64,000 nucleotides of DNA from Massospora cicadina (lineage: Eukaryota; Entomophthoromycota; Entomophthoromycetes; Entomophthorales; Entomophthoraceae): positions 1 to 64,000 of the forward strand of contig JAKSZP010013552.1 of the NCBI GenBank assembly GCA_022478985.1, read 5' to 3'. The notes beneath the pieces were generated by a model. The model did not search any database. It saw nothing but the letters and a program-made list of their open reading frames with translations, and had not been told where the DNA came from. How positions within the stretch are numbered: position 1 is the stretch's first letter; the number at the start of each line of letters is the position of its first letter. A program made the position numbers and the translations under genes. Of the stretch, positions 22,090-31,742 are shown piece by piece.

Positions 22090-22713
22090 TGTTAGGGCCC
22101 ACCTAACAGTCACTGACGTCATTTGCCAAACAAATAAAATCTGAAATAGGAATCTGTATTTAGTTTTGGATTTATATTTAGATTCAGATTTGAATTTAAA
22201 TTCTGATTTAGATTTCAGTTCTTTGACCCCACTCTCAACAGCAGCCATATAAAAACTTACTATTCCCAGTAGTTTCCTCGTGGTCAACAACTCAAGAAAT
22301 TAAAACTCTATGAATTTTAATCTACTTTTGCAATTATATTACTTTTATATAACCTTAAATGACTCTAACCAGTTTGATCGCCATGCGCCATGAACCATTC
22401 GTGGATGCCTCCTATGTTGATCCCTCCTACGTCCAAAAGGCTCCAAAGACTCTATCAATGTTTTCATTCACTGCTTAGCTGATTTAACCAAGCACAGTGT
22501 ATGTCAATAGCACCAAGATCGGCATGGCATACATTGCTGAACTTAGTTTTGTGGAAGTTACTTCCCTGACTCTTAGGCGATACTGACCCCTTGCCACTCG
22601 GTGCTCTTTATCTCACCCACCTGGCCCCTGTTCTTATTTAAAGCTTTCACCTGTAGTATCTAAATATGTTATGAGCGAGGCATAATGTACCCAGTCTGCC
22701 CTGTGCTGCGGCA
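22090..22713 (+). repeat. 3' LTR of element B
   Basis: It begins TGTTAGGGCCCACCTAACA, a 7-bp perfect hairpin at the very terminus, preceded by the purine run AAGGAGGG. A palindromic CRE/ATF-type TGACGTCA lies at about 22113, and a TATA-like 'CCATATAAAAAC' near 22245. It ends CTGCGGCA before the target duplication TACTT. Confidence 0.8.
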
Positions 22714-22950
22714 TACTTTCTCTTTAACTAATGAATGACGGATCAGCTGGTACATATGGAAGCATGTCCCAGTATTTAACTGGTGGATGATGCCATAAGC
22801 GCATCCTAAATCATAGTCATTGGAAGCAAAACTATCTTAATACCTTTCACATAGCACCATCACTTGATACTTTTTCTCTTCTGAAAGCCTCACTAAAGTT
22901 TCTTTGGGACCATAGCCATTATGCCAGCTACAGTTACAGTGTAAAGGCTA
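22714..22950 (-). pseudogene. N-terminal end of element C reverse transcriptase region
   Basis: Minus-strand reading gives 'DLGCAYGIIHQLNTGT' around 22770-22820, matching 'ELGCEKGVQHFVDTGD' of element D, the usual 'H.IDTG...P' start of Ty3 RTs. It ends at 22714 at the chromovirus B target site; the next RT block is at 17262. Confidence 0.65.
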
Positions 22951-23280
22951 AACTCTTACATTGGCCCAAATTTGTATAAATGGAGAATCTCATAAATAGA
23001 GATTAAGTGTAGATATGCTACTATCTGGTACCCTTGGACCATCAACGGACCCCTCTGCAGGTTTTCCAGCAACACTTTGATCTCTCCTTATTAAAAAATA
23101 TAATTCCTAGGGCCACATGGGGTCCGTAGTGGGATTGTTGATAGTGCACAAAGACCTTCCCATATAGCCCTTATGCTATATCTATTTCAAGTTCCATTAC
23201 CACTATAGCTTGGTGGCCGGATGGTAACATTATGGTACACATAGATCACAGAGGTATACCCTTAGACTACTATTTGGTTA
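22950..23280 (-). pseudogene. dUTPase-like domain of element C, between protease and RT
   Basis: Minus-strand translation gives 'IMLPSGHQAIVVMELEIDIA', then 'GLYGKV', 'ALGIIF', 'KGEIKVLLEN' and 'GYQIVAYLHLI', with one frameshift. The order and spacing match element D (48250-48523). They also match the trimeric dUTPase pattern 'I.PG....V.TG..I..P.G.YG.V ... G.I...Y.GEI.V.L.N ... G..IAQL'. The Asp and Tyr of the third dUTPase motif are absent, so catalysis is doubtful. What the domain does in the element is unknown. The assignment is by eye. Confidence 0.55.
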
Positions 23281-23379
23281 AGGGGATATTAGTTCACCTT
23301 TTCAGTCGCCAATAATGGACGGAATTTCAAAATCCCTAGTATGCAAGGTTAACTTGACCAGTATGAGCGGTATTCTTTG

Positions 23380-23705
23380 GCACCCTGTTGGAGGTGAAGT
23401 AAACTGATCTGTTGTTAGAGGATCTCAAATATTTCATCCACAATGTCAACTAATTCACAAATCAGCGCATGGATGCTGCTCCATACAGCATGTCATAGTT
23501 GTTGTTTGGAAACATGATTACCAGTGCAGAGATGACAATCAACTAGACTGAAGTGGCTGCAAACTATACACCCCTTCTGAGATAATGTATTTCACCCCTT
23601 TCAGACATTTACAAGTCCAAGGTATTGGAAAGAGTGGTTTTGATGTAAGTGAAGACCAAATTGGCCAAAAGACCCTGGTCAATTCTCAGTGGAACCCTAT
23701 TTTTG
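23380..23705 (-). pseudogene. Protease of element C
   Basis: From 23700 the minus strand reads 'LRIDQGLLANLVFTYIKTTL', which lines up with 'AIIDSGAPVNIVSMKLVKKL' of element D, so the D-S-G active site is now D-Q-G. Its end reads 'IVISALVIMFPNNNYDML', matching the C-terminal retropepsin block. It is cut at about 23705 by inserted DNA. Confidence 0.6.
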
Positions 23706-23709
23706 GGTA

Positions 23710-24954
23710 ACCCTTTTAATACTAATAATAAAACTTGGGCAAATACCATGAGTTAGTCTGATTGGATTGCGCCGACTATGCAGCAAATTCAGGGGAGTCC
23801 ATCGGAGGCTCTTTCCCCAGCCATCATCAGTTTAGTTCACTCCCCCTCACGATGACTGGCCCCTTTTATAGGGTCGGTGGGGGCTCCTCAGGGAGAAAAG
23901 ATTTCCCCCTTTCTGATTGGGCCCAATTGATTAAATCCCTTCCAAATGGTTTCATTTTCCTGATGGTTCCATCCCTGTCAGCCCTCGCATTGAAGTGATG
24001 CAAGTCTTAAACTAACCAATAGGCCGCTTCTGAATATTTCCTAATTTGGACAGCACTAAGCAATCTGAACTCAAAGCACAAATCGTCTAAATTACTATTA
24101 TCGCAATATTATTGAGGTTAGCTTTTTCCCCTGCACAGCGCTTAATAAAAAACACATAATACCACTTATTTTATTAAGTGCCTGTTTATATTATTTTTGA
24201 TAAGTGGTAAGAGCAGCTCCTGCGATATTATTGGATTTGAGGCGATACTGCACCAGCGAAACTAAAAAAGGGCCAAAAATCCAACAACCCCAGCCATCCC
24301 ATATACCACTAAAAACTCCATATTGGGTTTAAATGGATTTTTGGCCACCAACCTCATTGACACAATGTTAACAGATGACCCTGTATCTCTTATAATGCAA
24401 ATTTGGTTTTTCTACAAAATTTTTACAAAAGGCACACTCAGAATAAGAAGAACTCGATTATTTAATACATGTACATCCAAAGAATCCTTTTTAAAGGAAT
24501 CGCATGATGCTGGCTTCAATCTGGGGGTGTTCTTTGGCATTCTCCACAGAAGCGAACGCTTTTACTCCTTCCAGTTAGGTCACATTAAAAGAGGGCTAGG
24601 ACTCATCTGATGAGTTTTTTCCAGTATCTGGCAGCATAAGGCTTTTGGATTTTCTGGCGGGGCTCCCCCTGCTGCCTCCTTAGCTTGTGAGCGGGTTAGC
24701 ACATGCATGTCATTGACAGTTTGTTGATATAGCAGTATCTCAGTGGAGTCTAGGGTCTGATATAGAGCAGCTCATTGGGTTCAGGCAGGACAAATGAAGT
24801 CAAGGCTGTGGAAGTAGAGAGCCCAATCTCTGCTCTGCTTAATCTTTTCCCTGATCATGCTGATTTGGCTGCACACCATGGACTTTCCTCTTGGTGGGGC
24901 AGCTTACTGTGAATTGTCCTTGTTAGATGCATTAATAGCATGTCACTCTGAAGA
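23710..24954. other. Unresolved insertion between element C protease and gag
   Basis: This is about 1.2 kb of mixed composition. Plus-strand open frames occur at 23762-23998 and 24323-24610, but no domain is recognisable. There is a TATA-like 'CCCCTTTTATAGGG' near 23855 and several CCAAT/ATTGG motifs. A solo LTR or other LTR fragment is likely but unproved. Element F is inserted at its right side. Confidence 0.25.
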
Positions 24955-24959
24955 CACCT

Positions 24960-25253
24960 TGTAAGTCTAAGGGAGCACCCCTCTGCTTGGACTGGGCAGT
25001 TTTTCTATTTCTCAATAAAAGGGGTCCAAAGAGGGCGGCTGTCTCTCTCGTCACACAGGGTGATCTTGCCCATATGATAGACAAGCGCTGGGTAACAGCT
25101 CTCCCTCTGAAGATACCTCCCCCTGTCCCCGTGCTTGCCTCAGCCAAATTAGTTCAGCAAATTGAGGAAATTTGCGCAGAAATCATTGGTTACTGCCACC
25201 CCCATGAGCTGGAAGGGTCTTATGAAGTCGATGGCGCTGAGCTCTCAAAATAG
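24960..25253 (+). CDS. Conserved open frame of element F (unknown protein)
   Basis: I do not recognise this protein. It is soluble-looking, with a 'VTQGDLAHM' block, a proline run 'IPPPVPV' and a short amphipathic 'KLVQQIEEICAEI' end. Homologous frames lie at 9506-9294 (-) in G and 57850-58010 (+) in H. Across the shared block, G and F differ at roughly 17 third, 9 first and 5 second codon positions (counted by eye). F and H differ at about 13, 7 and 3. That bias means the frame was translated and conserved while the family was active. No ATG is visible at the start, so it may be read from upstream or start at an internal codon. Confidence 0.5.
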   Translation, partial: CKSKGAPLCLDWAVFLFLNKRGPKRAAVSLVTQGDLAHMIDKRWVTALPLKIPPPVPVLASAKLVQQIEEICAEIIGYCHPHELEGSYEVDGAELSK

Positions 25254-25343
25254 AAGTCAAAATGCCTTAAAACCAAATAACAAGGCCCAATTGGCTCATT
25301 TGGTAGATGCGGAATTAAGTGTCAAATCCTCACTAGAACTCAT

Positions 25344-25615
25344 CAATGGCATCAGGTCATTGAAAAATGTCATAGTTTGGAAACTTGCTCCAAAATCTAT
25401 GGGACAAAGCCCAACGGTCATGTACCTCTTATTCAGAATGTGTCAAGCAAGAAATTCTTGGTCAAAAATGCCAATGGCATCTAGCCATTGGGAAATGATG
25501 TTGACAACACATAACTCCCCTCAAAATCTTCAGGGACAAAGCCTGATAGGCATGTACCTCCATCAGGGACTGTTGCCACTAGCTCAAAACCCCAATCTTA
25601 AAAATTTGGATTTTA
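25344..25615 (+). repeat. Degenerate tandem duplication of about 130 bases in element F
   Basis: AATGGCATC occurs at 25344 and 25473, and GGGACAAAGC at 25401 and 25533, each followed by matching 'CATGTACCTC' blocks. The period is 129-132 bases, with two copies. Confidence 0.6.
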
Positions 25616-26578
25616 GATTGATGTTACCCACTTGTCCAAACAAACGCCCCAGCAACTAACATGGGTGGGTTGGCCATCTGAACCAGTTTCTGACCCGTTG
25701 GGACAGTCCTATTTGGGGTGGCCTTGGGGGATTCCCATTTTCCGTTGGGCTAGACGCTGTAATGCTAACCATCAGAAACACAGTGAAGCCTCAAGTCAGG
25801 CATTCAAAATTGAACTGATAGCGATATGCCCATCGCCAATTTCTTCAAAGTCAGTTCAGATTGAAATCACTTTTTCCCCTCCCTCAAAAATTCGCCAGGT
25901 TAGATTGAAATTTGAGGGCCCTAGCCTTGCTTTGACAAGCTTTCCCAAATTGACTACTATTTAATGAGCTGCATTGCACTAAGGAAATTGTTAGTCAATT
26001 TTCTTAAAATTCACTTTACAATAAAATCCCCACAAGTTCCTAAATTTTCAATTTTACTTCAATTTTTTGCCGAGCTTCATATGGTGCTAACGTTGTGTCC
26101 CGTTAGGCACTACATTGGCTGGGTAATACCAGTCATGATATTCACATTAGCTCCCTCCATAGTCAACTGGGGCTATTAAGTAAGAAACTTCTAGGAATTG
26201 AATCCTATTGTTGAAGATGTCCACCAACAGGATATTGAAATCCTGTGGGCTCATTTATCTATACTTTGCGTAACATCCGCCTCTTTGCCTCTGCTTGAGT
26301 GTTGAATCCTCCCATGGAGTATCCTGAAGCAGCTAGTCCTATAGTGCAACTTCCCTGCAGCAAGGCCGCAGCGACTGGAGTTGCAACAGCCTGATTCATT
26401 GCCAGGTTTCTTTTTATGAGTGCCACACATTAACACACATTTGGTTTCTCATCTTCCCGCGCCATACAACGTAGTTTGAGCAGCAATGCCTCTGGCATTC
26501 TGGTTTGCTTTTTAGGTGCTTTTGCACCCCAACTGGCAGGCCAGTATAAAGAACATATGCCGTTTTCCTGGCACACCT

Positions 26579-26885
26579 CATCTCCAATTGTTGGTAAAGC
26601 TTACAGCCTGAGGGATGGATGAAGGATTATAGGCCATCAAGGGTTGGGTCAAGGGTATTATAGAACAGCTGTGGTTTTGGATAGATATTGGCCATTCATG
26701 TTCAGGCGCTTGAGGAGGAAGGCCCGGCAACGGCCATTGGTGGCGTCAATTCTGAGTTAGGTGGGTTTGATGGTCTGAACATCATGGCCAGTCATCTTAG
26801 GTAGTTGGCAATTTTAATAAAGGTACTTTCCCTTGTAAACCTGATGCCTTTGCATTAAAAGCTCATAGTGTGGTTTCACTGATGA
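26579..26885. other. Short stretch between element F and element C gag
   Basis: This 300-base stretch is the right part of the DNA into which F was inserted. A plus-strand frame contains 'RTAVVLDRYWPFMF', which faintly recalls the integrase zinc region ('RT...L..RYYWP.M'), but without the His and Cys pairs. I do not call a gene. Confidence 0.2.
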
Positions 26886-26889
26886 AGTC

Positions 26890-28780
26890 TTTGTGATCCC
26901 TTACCCTCAGATAATGTCCCACCCTACTAAAACATGTGCTATTAAAGTGAATAGGTTAACAAAATCATCAGGGTCTTGTTCCTCTGGAACTCAATCATCA
27001 AAGTCGGCTTCCCTTTGGGCCTTATTTTTTCTAAATACCCAAACAGGCGTAACAACATGCCTTTGGCTTCTTGATAAGTCTCTATGTGCTTTTAGTAGCA
27101 AGTGAACTGATCGGCACTCTCATCATCAAGGATGGATTCCAGTTGGGACCATCTAGTACTAAAAAAAGGATGGATTCCAGTCACTTTGCCTTATCCAGTC
27201 CAAATTCTCTTTGACAGTGAATTCAAAACGCTTAATAAATCCGTGCATATTTCCATCTTTATTGAACAGGGGTTTCTTCTCAACGTGAACGATATCATCT
27301 TTCTCTGGGCCGCATAATCTGGGATCAAACTGAGTCACCTCTTGCCTGGAGGATGTAGCGCCCATATGGGGAGTATATACAGCTCATGCATCAGAATTTG
27401 ATTCCGCTGGCAGTCTTTCATTTATAGTGGTTCTTCAAATAGGATTTGTGGCGTCCAGTTTCACAGATCTGATGTGATGCATTGTCTAGTATGTTCATTG
27501 AAGAGGTTCAATCTTGAATTAGCTCCTCATTTATCAATGCATAGTCTCCAAGTTGACACTAAGATTAATTATTCCACTGATTCAACAAATGGAAGTGCTA
27601 AATCCCAGGCTTAGTTGTCACTATTAAGTGCTCAACTTGAGCTAACCACTCTATAAACTTCAATAATCAGTAGACCTTAGGAATGATGACTTAGAGTTTT
27701 AGTAGCTTGATATTTCATTTATTCTCCAGATTGTTGGCTAGGATCCATAGCCACCAGATCATAGTGGTCAGTGACCTGACGCTCCAAAAATGATGATGTG
27801 ATCCCTGATGCACAATACAGCGGTGTCAATTTCCAACACCTAGTCATTTACATCCTGCATTGAACGCTCAGTAACGCCCCCAATGTGGTGACATCCTTGA
27901 TCCATTCCAAAGTAAGGTTTCTAACAATTCAAAATTCCACCATAACCCATGGGAGATACTGGTTCAACTGAGGCACAAACTGGTCCATGTGACCGTGTGT
28001 TTAGCAATGCGAGCATGAACTAACAACTGCTATTTGACCTCCATGAAAATTTGGTCAAGATGCTCCAGCAGAATGCAATTATTGTTCTGTTGGGCCTGCG
28101 CGAGTTTCATGAATTCACTGATTTTGATGTTGTGGCATGTCATCTTTCACAATAGCTGCTGGATAGAAGGTTGTATATATGCAACTAGGTATTCCACCAT
28201 GCCCTGAGAATTGAGACATCTAATGAGGCCAGTGGTAGTAGTGTCTATATAGGACATATAAAGCTCATAATATGGGGCGATACCATTAATTGAAAAACAT
28301 ACTCATGAAGCTCTCCATGGTATCTCCATTTTATAGGCGGTATCCTCTAAAAAGAAAATCTATGATTTCATGGAGCTGTTCCGATGTAACATCATTTGAC
28401 CTCCCATGTTGCACTGACACCAGTGTTGCATAATCATCCAGCTATATATCCAGTGGAGCATCACCAGATTTAATCGGCATGCTCATTAAAAAGAGAGAAG
28501 GTTCTTCATCAGAGGTATTCATGGGCTCGCCACTATACTTTGTTCTGAACCCCACGAGGTCCTGACAGAGGTAGTTGGAACCAACCATATCACAAGATAT
28601 GGTTGTTAAAGAGTTGAATTAGTGGGCCCCTGTAGTGAGCACTGCTGTTGAAATTCTAGCAGATAATGTCTAGAGGGTACAATCCAGCGGAAGATTTCAC
28701 ATGAGTTAATACCCACTAATGAAATGGGAGGGCAATATGATGATACTATCCCTTGATCTGATATATATATAAAAATATAA
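26890..28780 (-). pseudogene. Gag of element C
   Basis: The capsid-like block lies at 27365-27181: '...LFNKDGNMHGFIKRFEFTV' matches 'SFDKNGSITTFVNHFEMAM' of element D. A broken zinc knuckle ('TCFSRVGHY', second Cys lost) is near 26930, about where D has an intact one relative to its capsid. The N-terminal part (28.0-28.7 kb) reads as scattered polar segments with stops. A 25-base LINE tail at 27143-27167 interrupts the capsid. Gag forms the particle shell and binds the RNA through the knuckle. Confidence 0.6.
27143..27167 (+). mobile_element. 25-base LINE tail with 13-bp target duplication
   Basis: GGATGGATTCCAG stands at 27130-27142 and again at 27168-27180. The 25 bases between, ending CTAGTACTAAAAAAA, match the 3' end of the LINE at 11224 and the insertion at 7196-7246. 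It is one of the shortest recognisable target-primed insertions one could hope to see, identifiable only because of the duplication. Confidence 0.8.
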
Positions 28781-28782
28781 AA

Positions 28783-29396
28783 TGGAAGCACAAAGTTTAT
28801 ATAACAGCTATCTTTATTTTAATGGCAGAGTCGCGCTACCATTAATCTTAGAGATTCATGCTCGATATGGGTTGCACCACAGAGTCACACTATGGTCAAT
28901 TATCCAAATAAACCCTCCCTTAATTCTTCAAGACCGCTTTTGCCCTTATCACTGCAGCTGCTGAGTCCAAATCTCAACCAAGGTGGTATTCTTAACAGTT
29001 GATTCGTTCAGTGTAATTCTCAGTGGAATCGTAGATATGTGTTTACATTTTCTATTATAAATCCTTGACATTCAATCTGTTGGCAATTAGTGACGGTTTA
29101 TACCGGGCTTAATTTGACTGTAAGCCCTAACGAAATAATAATATAACCTTATCTCAATAATCCTTGGCTTCAGTTAACAGTAATCAAAATACACCAACTA
29201 CTGTTGGGAAATACCCCTGATACATCAGAAATGGCTAATTCTTAAAAATAGCTTGGCCCAATTGAATGTGGAGCACAAATTGGCAACATAATAATAATAT
29301 CAGAACTAGGTGACTAATTGGTAGATGTGCCCCATTAATCAAGCCTTCTATTCTCTGCCACTATGGGAAAAAACCCATTTGGTTAATTTCTAAACA
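28783..29396 (-). repeat. 5' LTR of element C
   Basis: It aligns with 4989-5901 (minus its SINE). It starts TGTTTAGAAATT at 29396 on the minus strand and has no purine tract outside, as expected for a 5' LTR. An AATAAA-type signal (AAATAAAGATAG) lies near the low-coordinate end. The divergence from its partner is large, so element C is old. Confidence 0.7.
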
Positions 29397-31715
29397 TCTG
29401 GTCAGATTGTAAATTCATTTTGGCATTCCAATTGGTTAGATTATGGCTTTTCTCCTTTAGCATTTTAAGAAAAACTATATTAATAAACGGATAATTATTA
29501 GTGTAAAGAATCAACTGAATTGATAAGGAAATGTTACTTGTTTATAAAGTGTTTATATTGGCATTCTTAGGTAACTCATTGTATTTGGATGGGTATGGCA
29601 AGATAAGTAACTTACTTTCAGGGGTCATCACAAGCTTGGCTACATTGCGCAAGTCAGGTTTTTGCTAGTGGTATGCAAATTTGATCACAACTCTATGAAA
29701 GCAATGATATCAGCTTGCCTTCCTTCATCAACTCTCATGAGTAATGGCATTGGTGCATCTTCTAGAGATGCACAAATGTCTAGTTAAATTTATACTAAAA
29801 TTTAGCTAGAGGCACATATGTTGAGTCTCACTTTACGTTTTCATAATCACTATAATTTGTAAGGGAGAAAAAAAGTTGTTTTAGGATTGGAACATGCTAA
29901 GAGAAAACTAGGACGTAAGTGTCAGTGTCTGAACATCCACGACATCAGCCACAGAACACAAGGCGACAATCTACCTTTATGCAATGAATATGTAAAATGT
30001 GGTTGGGGTCTTAGGTTTTCTGAAAAGGTGTGAGTAAAAGTGAGGAAATCTCCAGTACATTGTAAACCATTCAATACAGAACTTGAACAGAAGTTTCAAT
30101 CCATTGAACCTCATATGATTAAGCTGATAGTGGAATCCCTTCATAGCCTATTTTAACAACACGTATAGGAGATTTTGATAAAAAAATAGAACAGGTAATT
30201 TTGGGTTAAGTTGACATTGTAGAAAATATAAAAAATAAACAAACACCCTACCATTACAGGGTGCTAGGTTTAAGACTGAGCAGAGGGATGTGGATTTATA
30301 TGAATTATAAAACTAAAATTTGGAATGATCACTATTCTCAGAGTATTTATACTTAATTTTAATTCCATTTTTGTTATCACATCAAATACTTGAGCTTGAT
30401 CAGCTAATCTATTTTATTAGGTAAATATATTTTGTATGCCAAATGCCGCTTTTTTAAACATCTGAACTTATTAAGTTGATTAAATTGCAATATGTACCTT
30501 TTTCATATAATCTAAGATTTATCAAGAATCGTTTTTACAAAATTTCACTTGAGGTTACCCCAGGTATCAAATTTTTCCAATTGAGGGTGCACCTAGTAGA
30601 TCCCTCTGTTTGAGAGAGAATTCTCACTTGCTGATATACCTTTGTATTTATATGTGAAAAATAAAACAGACTATATGATTCTCTGCATATAATGTTCTGC
30701 TGACCCAGAGATGAAAAGATTTTAAGATTGGAAGTTGGTTGTATAGTGGGGGAAGTCAGACAAGGAGGGACTGATACTAACCAATGCGAATCTACATAGT
30801 GTCCCAGGTCTCTTAATTGGGCTCAGAGGCAGCTCCCTAGGGCTGTTCTTCTAAATCTTTAGGGGTTCAAGATTCTGTACATCTTTTTGAAGCTTGGAAC
30901 CTTACAATATGCAACATCATCTGAACAACAGGTAATCAACCTTAGATTCTGTTCGCTGAAGCATATATCAGATTTTTACTTTGCTTTAGAACTCTATCCC
31001 ATTGCTAGGTTTATTATTTATTTAGTCAGCGCATCGCAGTTGTCCTACTAGACTTCTTAATGTCATAATGTTTCTCCTTAGTCAAACACCTTTTGGTTTT
31101 TATCAACTTTTCTTCCTTAATTATACTATTTATGACATAAACAATTGCAGTGGTAAACCAAATTAAGTGGGGCATTGACACCATGAGTGCAGTAACATTG
31201 TTAGCTTTCTTCAGACTTGTAAAAATAAATGATTTTACCTCTATAAATGTCTAAATCACAAGCATAATAAGCCCAGGCTTATATTTGTTCCAGATTTCAT
31301 CTGAAAAAATTAAGGACGCTAGCTCATCTACTGGAACTGGTCTATGAATTCGCTTGCTGTTGTAAATTTGTCTTCCATAGTGTAAACTTATTGATTATGA
31401 AATCTTGCTATTGTACCCCATAATGAGCATTAGAATATGAAAAGCAGGGATGCATAGGTTTTGTAACGTTGGCTAATTAATAGGATCTCTTGTATGGCAA
31501 CAAAAGATGTTAATATTATAGACTTAAATTTATTATTTTCTTTTATTCCCACAGCTTTTATGAGATTTCCTCTTGCCTATTAATCTCCTATAATCTCTTC
31601 TGAACTACACTAAAATTATAAAAGCTAATTACTTTTTATTGTAAAATAATAAATCTTATATCAAGGTTTTATATGGGGGCTTATTTGTAAAAGCTTTCTC
31701 ATAGTCTTAAAAATT
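29397..31715. other. AT-rich sequence with no gene seen
   Basis: No open frame over 60 codons and no recognisable element. A stretch at 30240-30290 (ACACCCTACCATTACAGGGT, forming a CACCCT/AGGGTG hairpin) shares ACACCCTACCATTA and neighbouring bases with 40905-40975, so a shared repeat is likely. Confidence 0.4.
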
Positions 31716-31742
31716 TTTCATTGAAAAAACTTTTCTTTCTCG

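Larger units (their letters stand above)
17263..22713 (+). mobile_element. Element B: complete chromovirus (Ty3/gypsy with chromodomain), decayed
   Basis: Two LTRs of about 620 bases (17263-17881 and 22090-22713) enclose gag, PR, RT, RH, IN and chromodomain in one direction. The flanks are TATTT (17258-17262) and TACTT (22714-22718), a 5-bp target duplication with one transition. The insertion splits the element C RT N-terminus, whose frame continues at 22714 and at 17262. All coding parts have many stops and small indels, and the two LTRs differ clearly, so the insertion is old. Confidence 0.85.
24960..26573 (+). mobile_element. Element F, type member of the F/G/H repeat family
   Basis: It starts TGTAAGTC and ends CCTGGCA, with a perfect 5-bp duplication CACCT at 24955-24959 and 26574-26578. 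It is the least interrupted copy. From its first base a plus-strand frame reads 'CKSKGAPLC...VTQGDLAHMIDKRWVTA...AKLVQQIEEICAEI' (to 25253). Near 26490-26550 another block reads 'NASGILVCFLGAFAPQLAGQ'. Both blocks recur in G and H. The middle is degraded. It may be a solo LTR of an unusually long LTR, or a small element with its own gene. Confidence 0.7.
4989..29396 (-). mobile_element. Element C: old Ty3/gypsy retrotransposon, 24 kb span because of nested insertions
   Basis: Two related sequences of about 604 and 614 bases (4989-5901 without its SINE, and 28783-29396) bracket a minus-strand gag, PR, dUTPase-like, RT, RH, IN order. The pieces fit end to end when the insertions at 6573-9534, 11224-16991, 17263-22713 and 24960-26573 are skipped. 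At the LINE site the RT reading frame resumes exactly across the gap. The LTR starts read TGTTGAGG (5901) and TGTTTAG (29396), and a purine run GATGGGGGAAA sits just before the 5901 start. I found no matching 5-bp target duplication at the outer ends. The closest relative in the window is element D. Confidence 0.75.
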
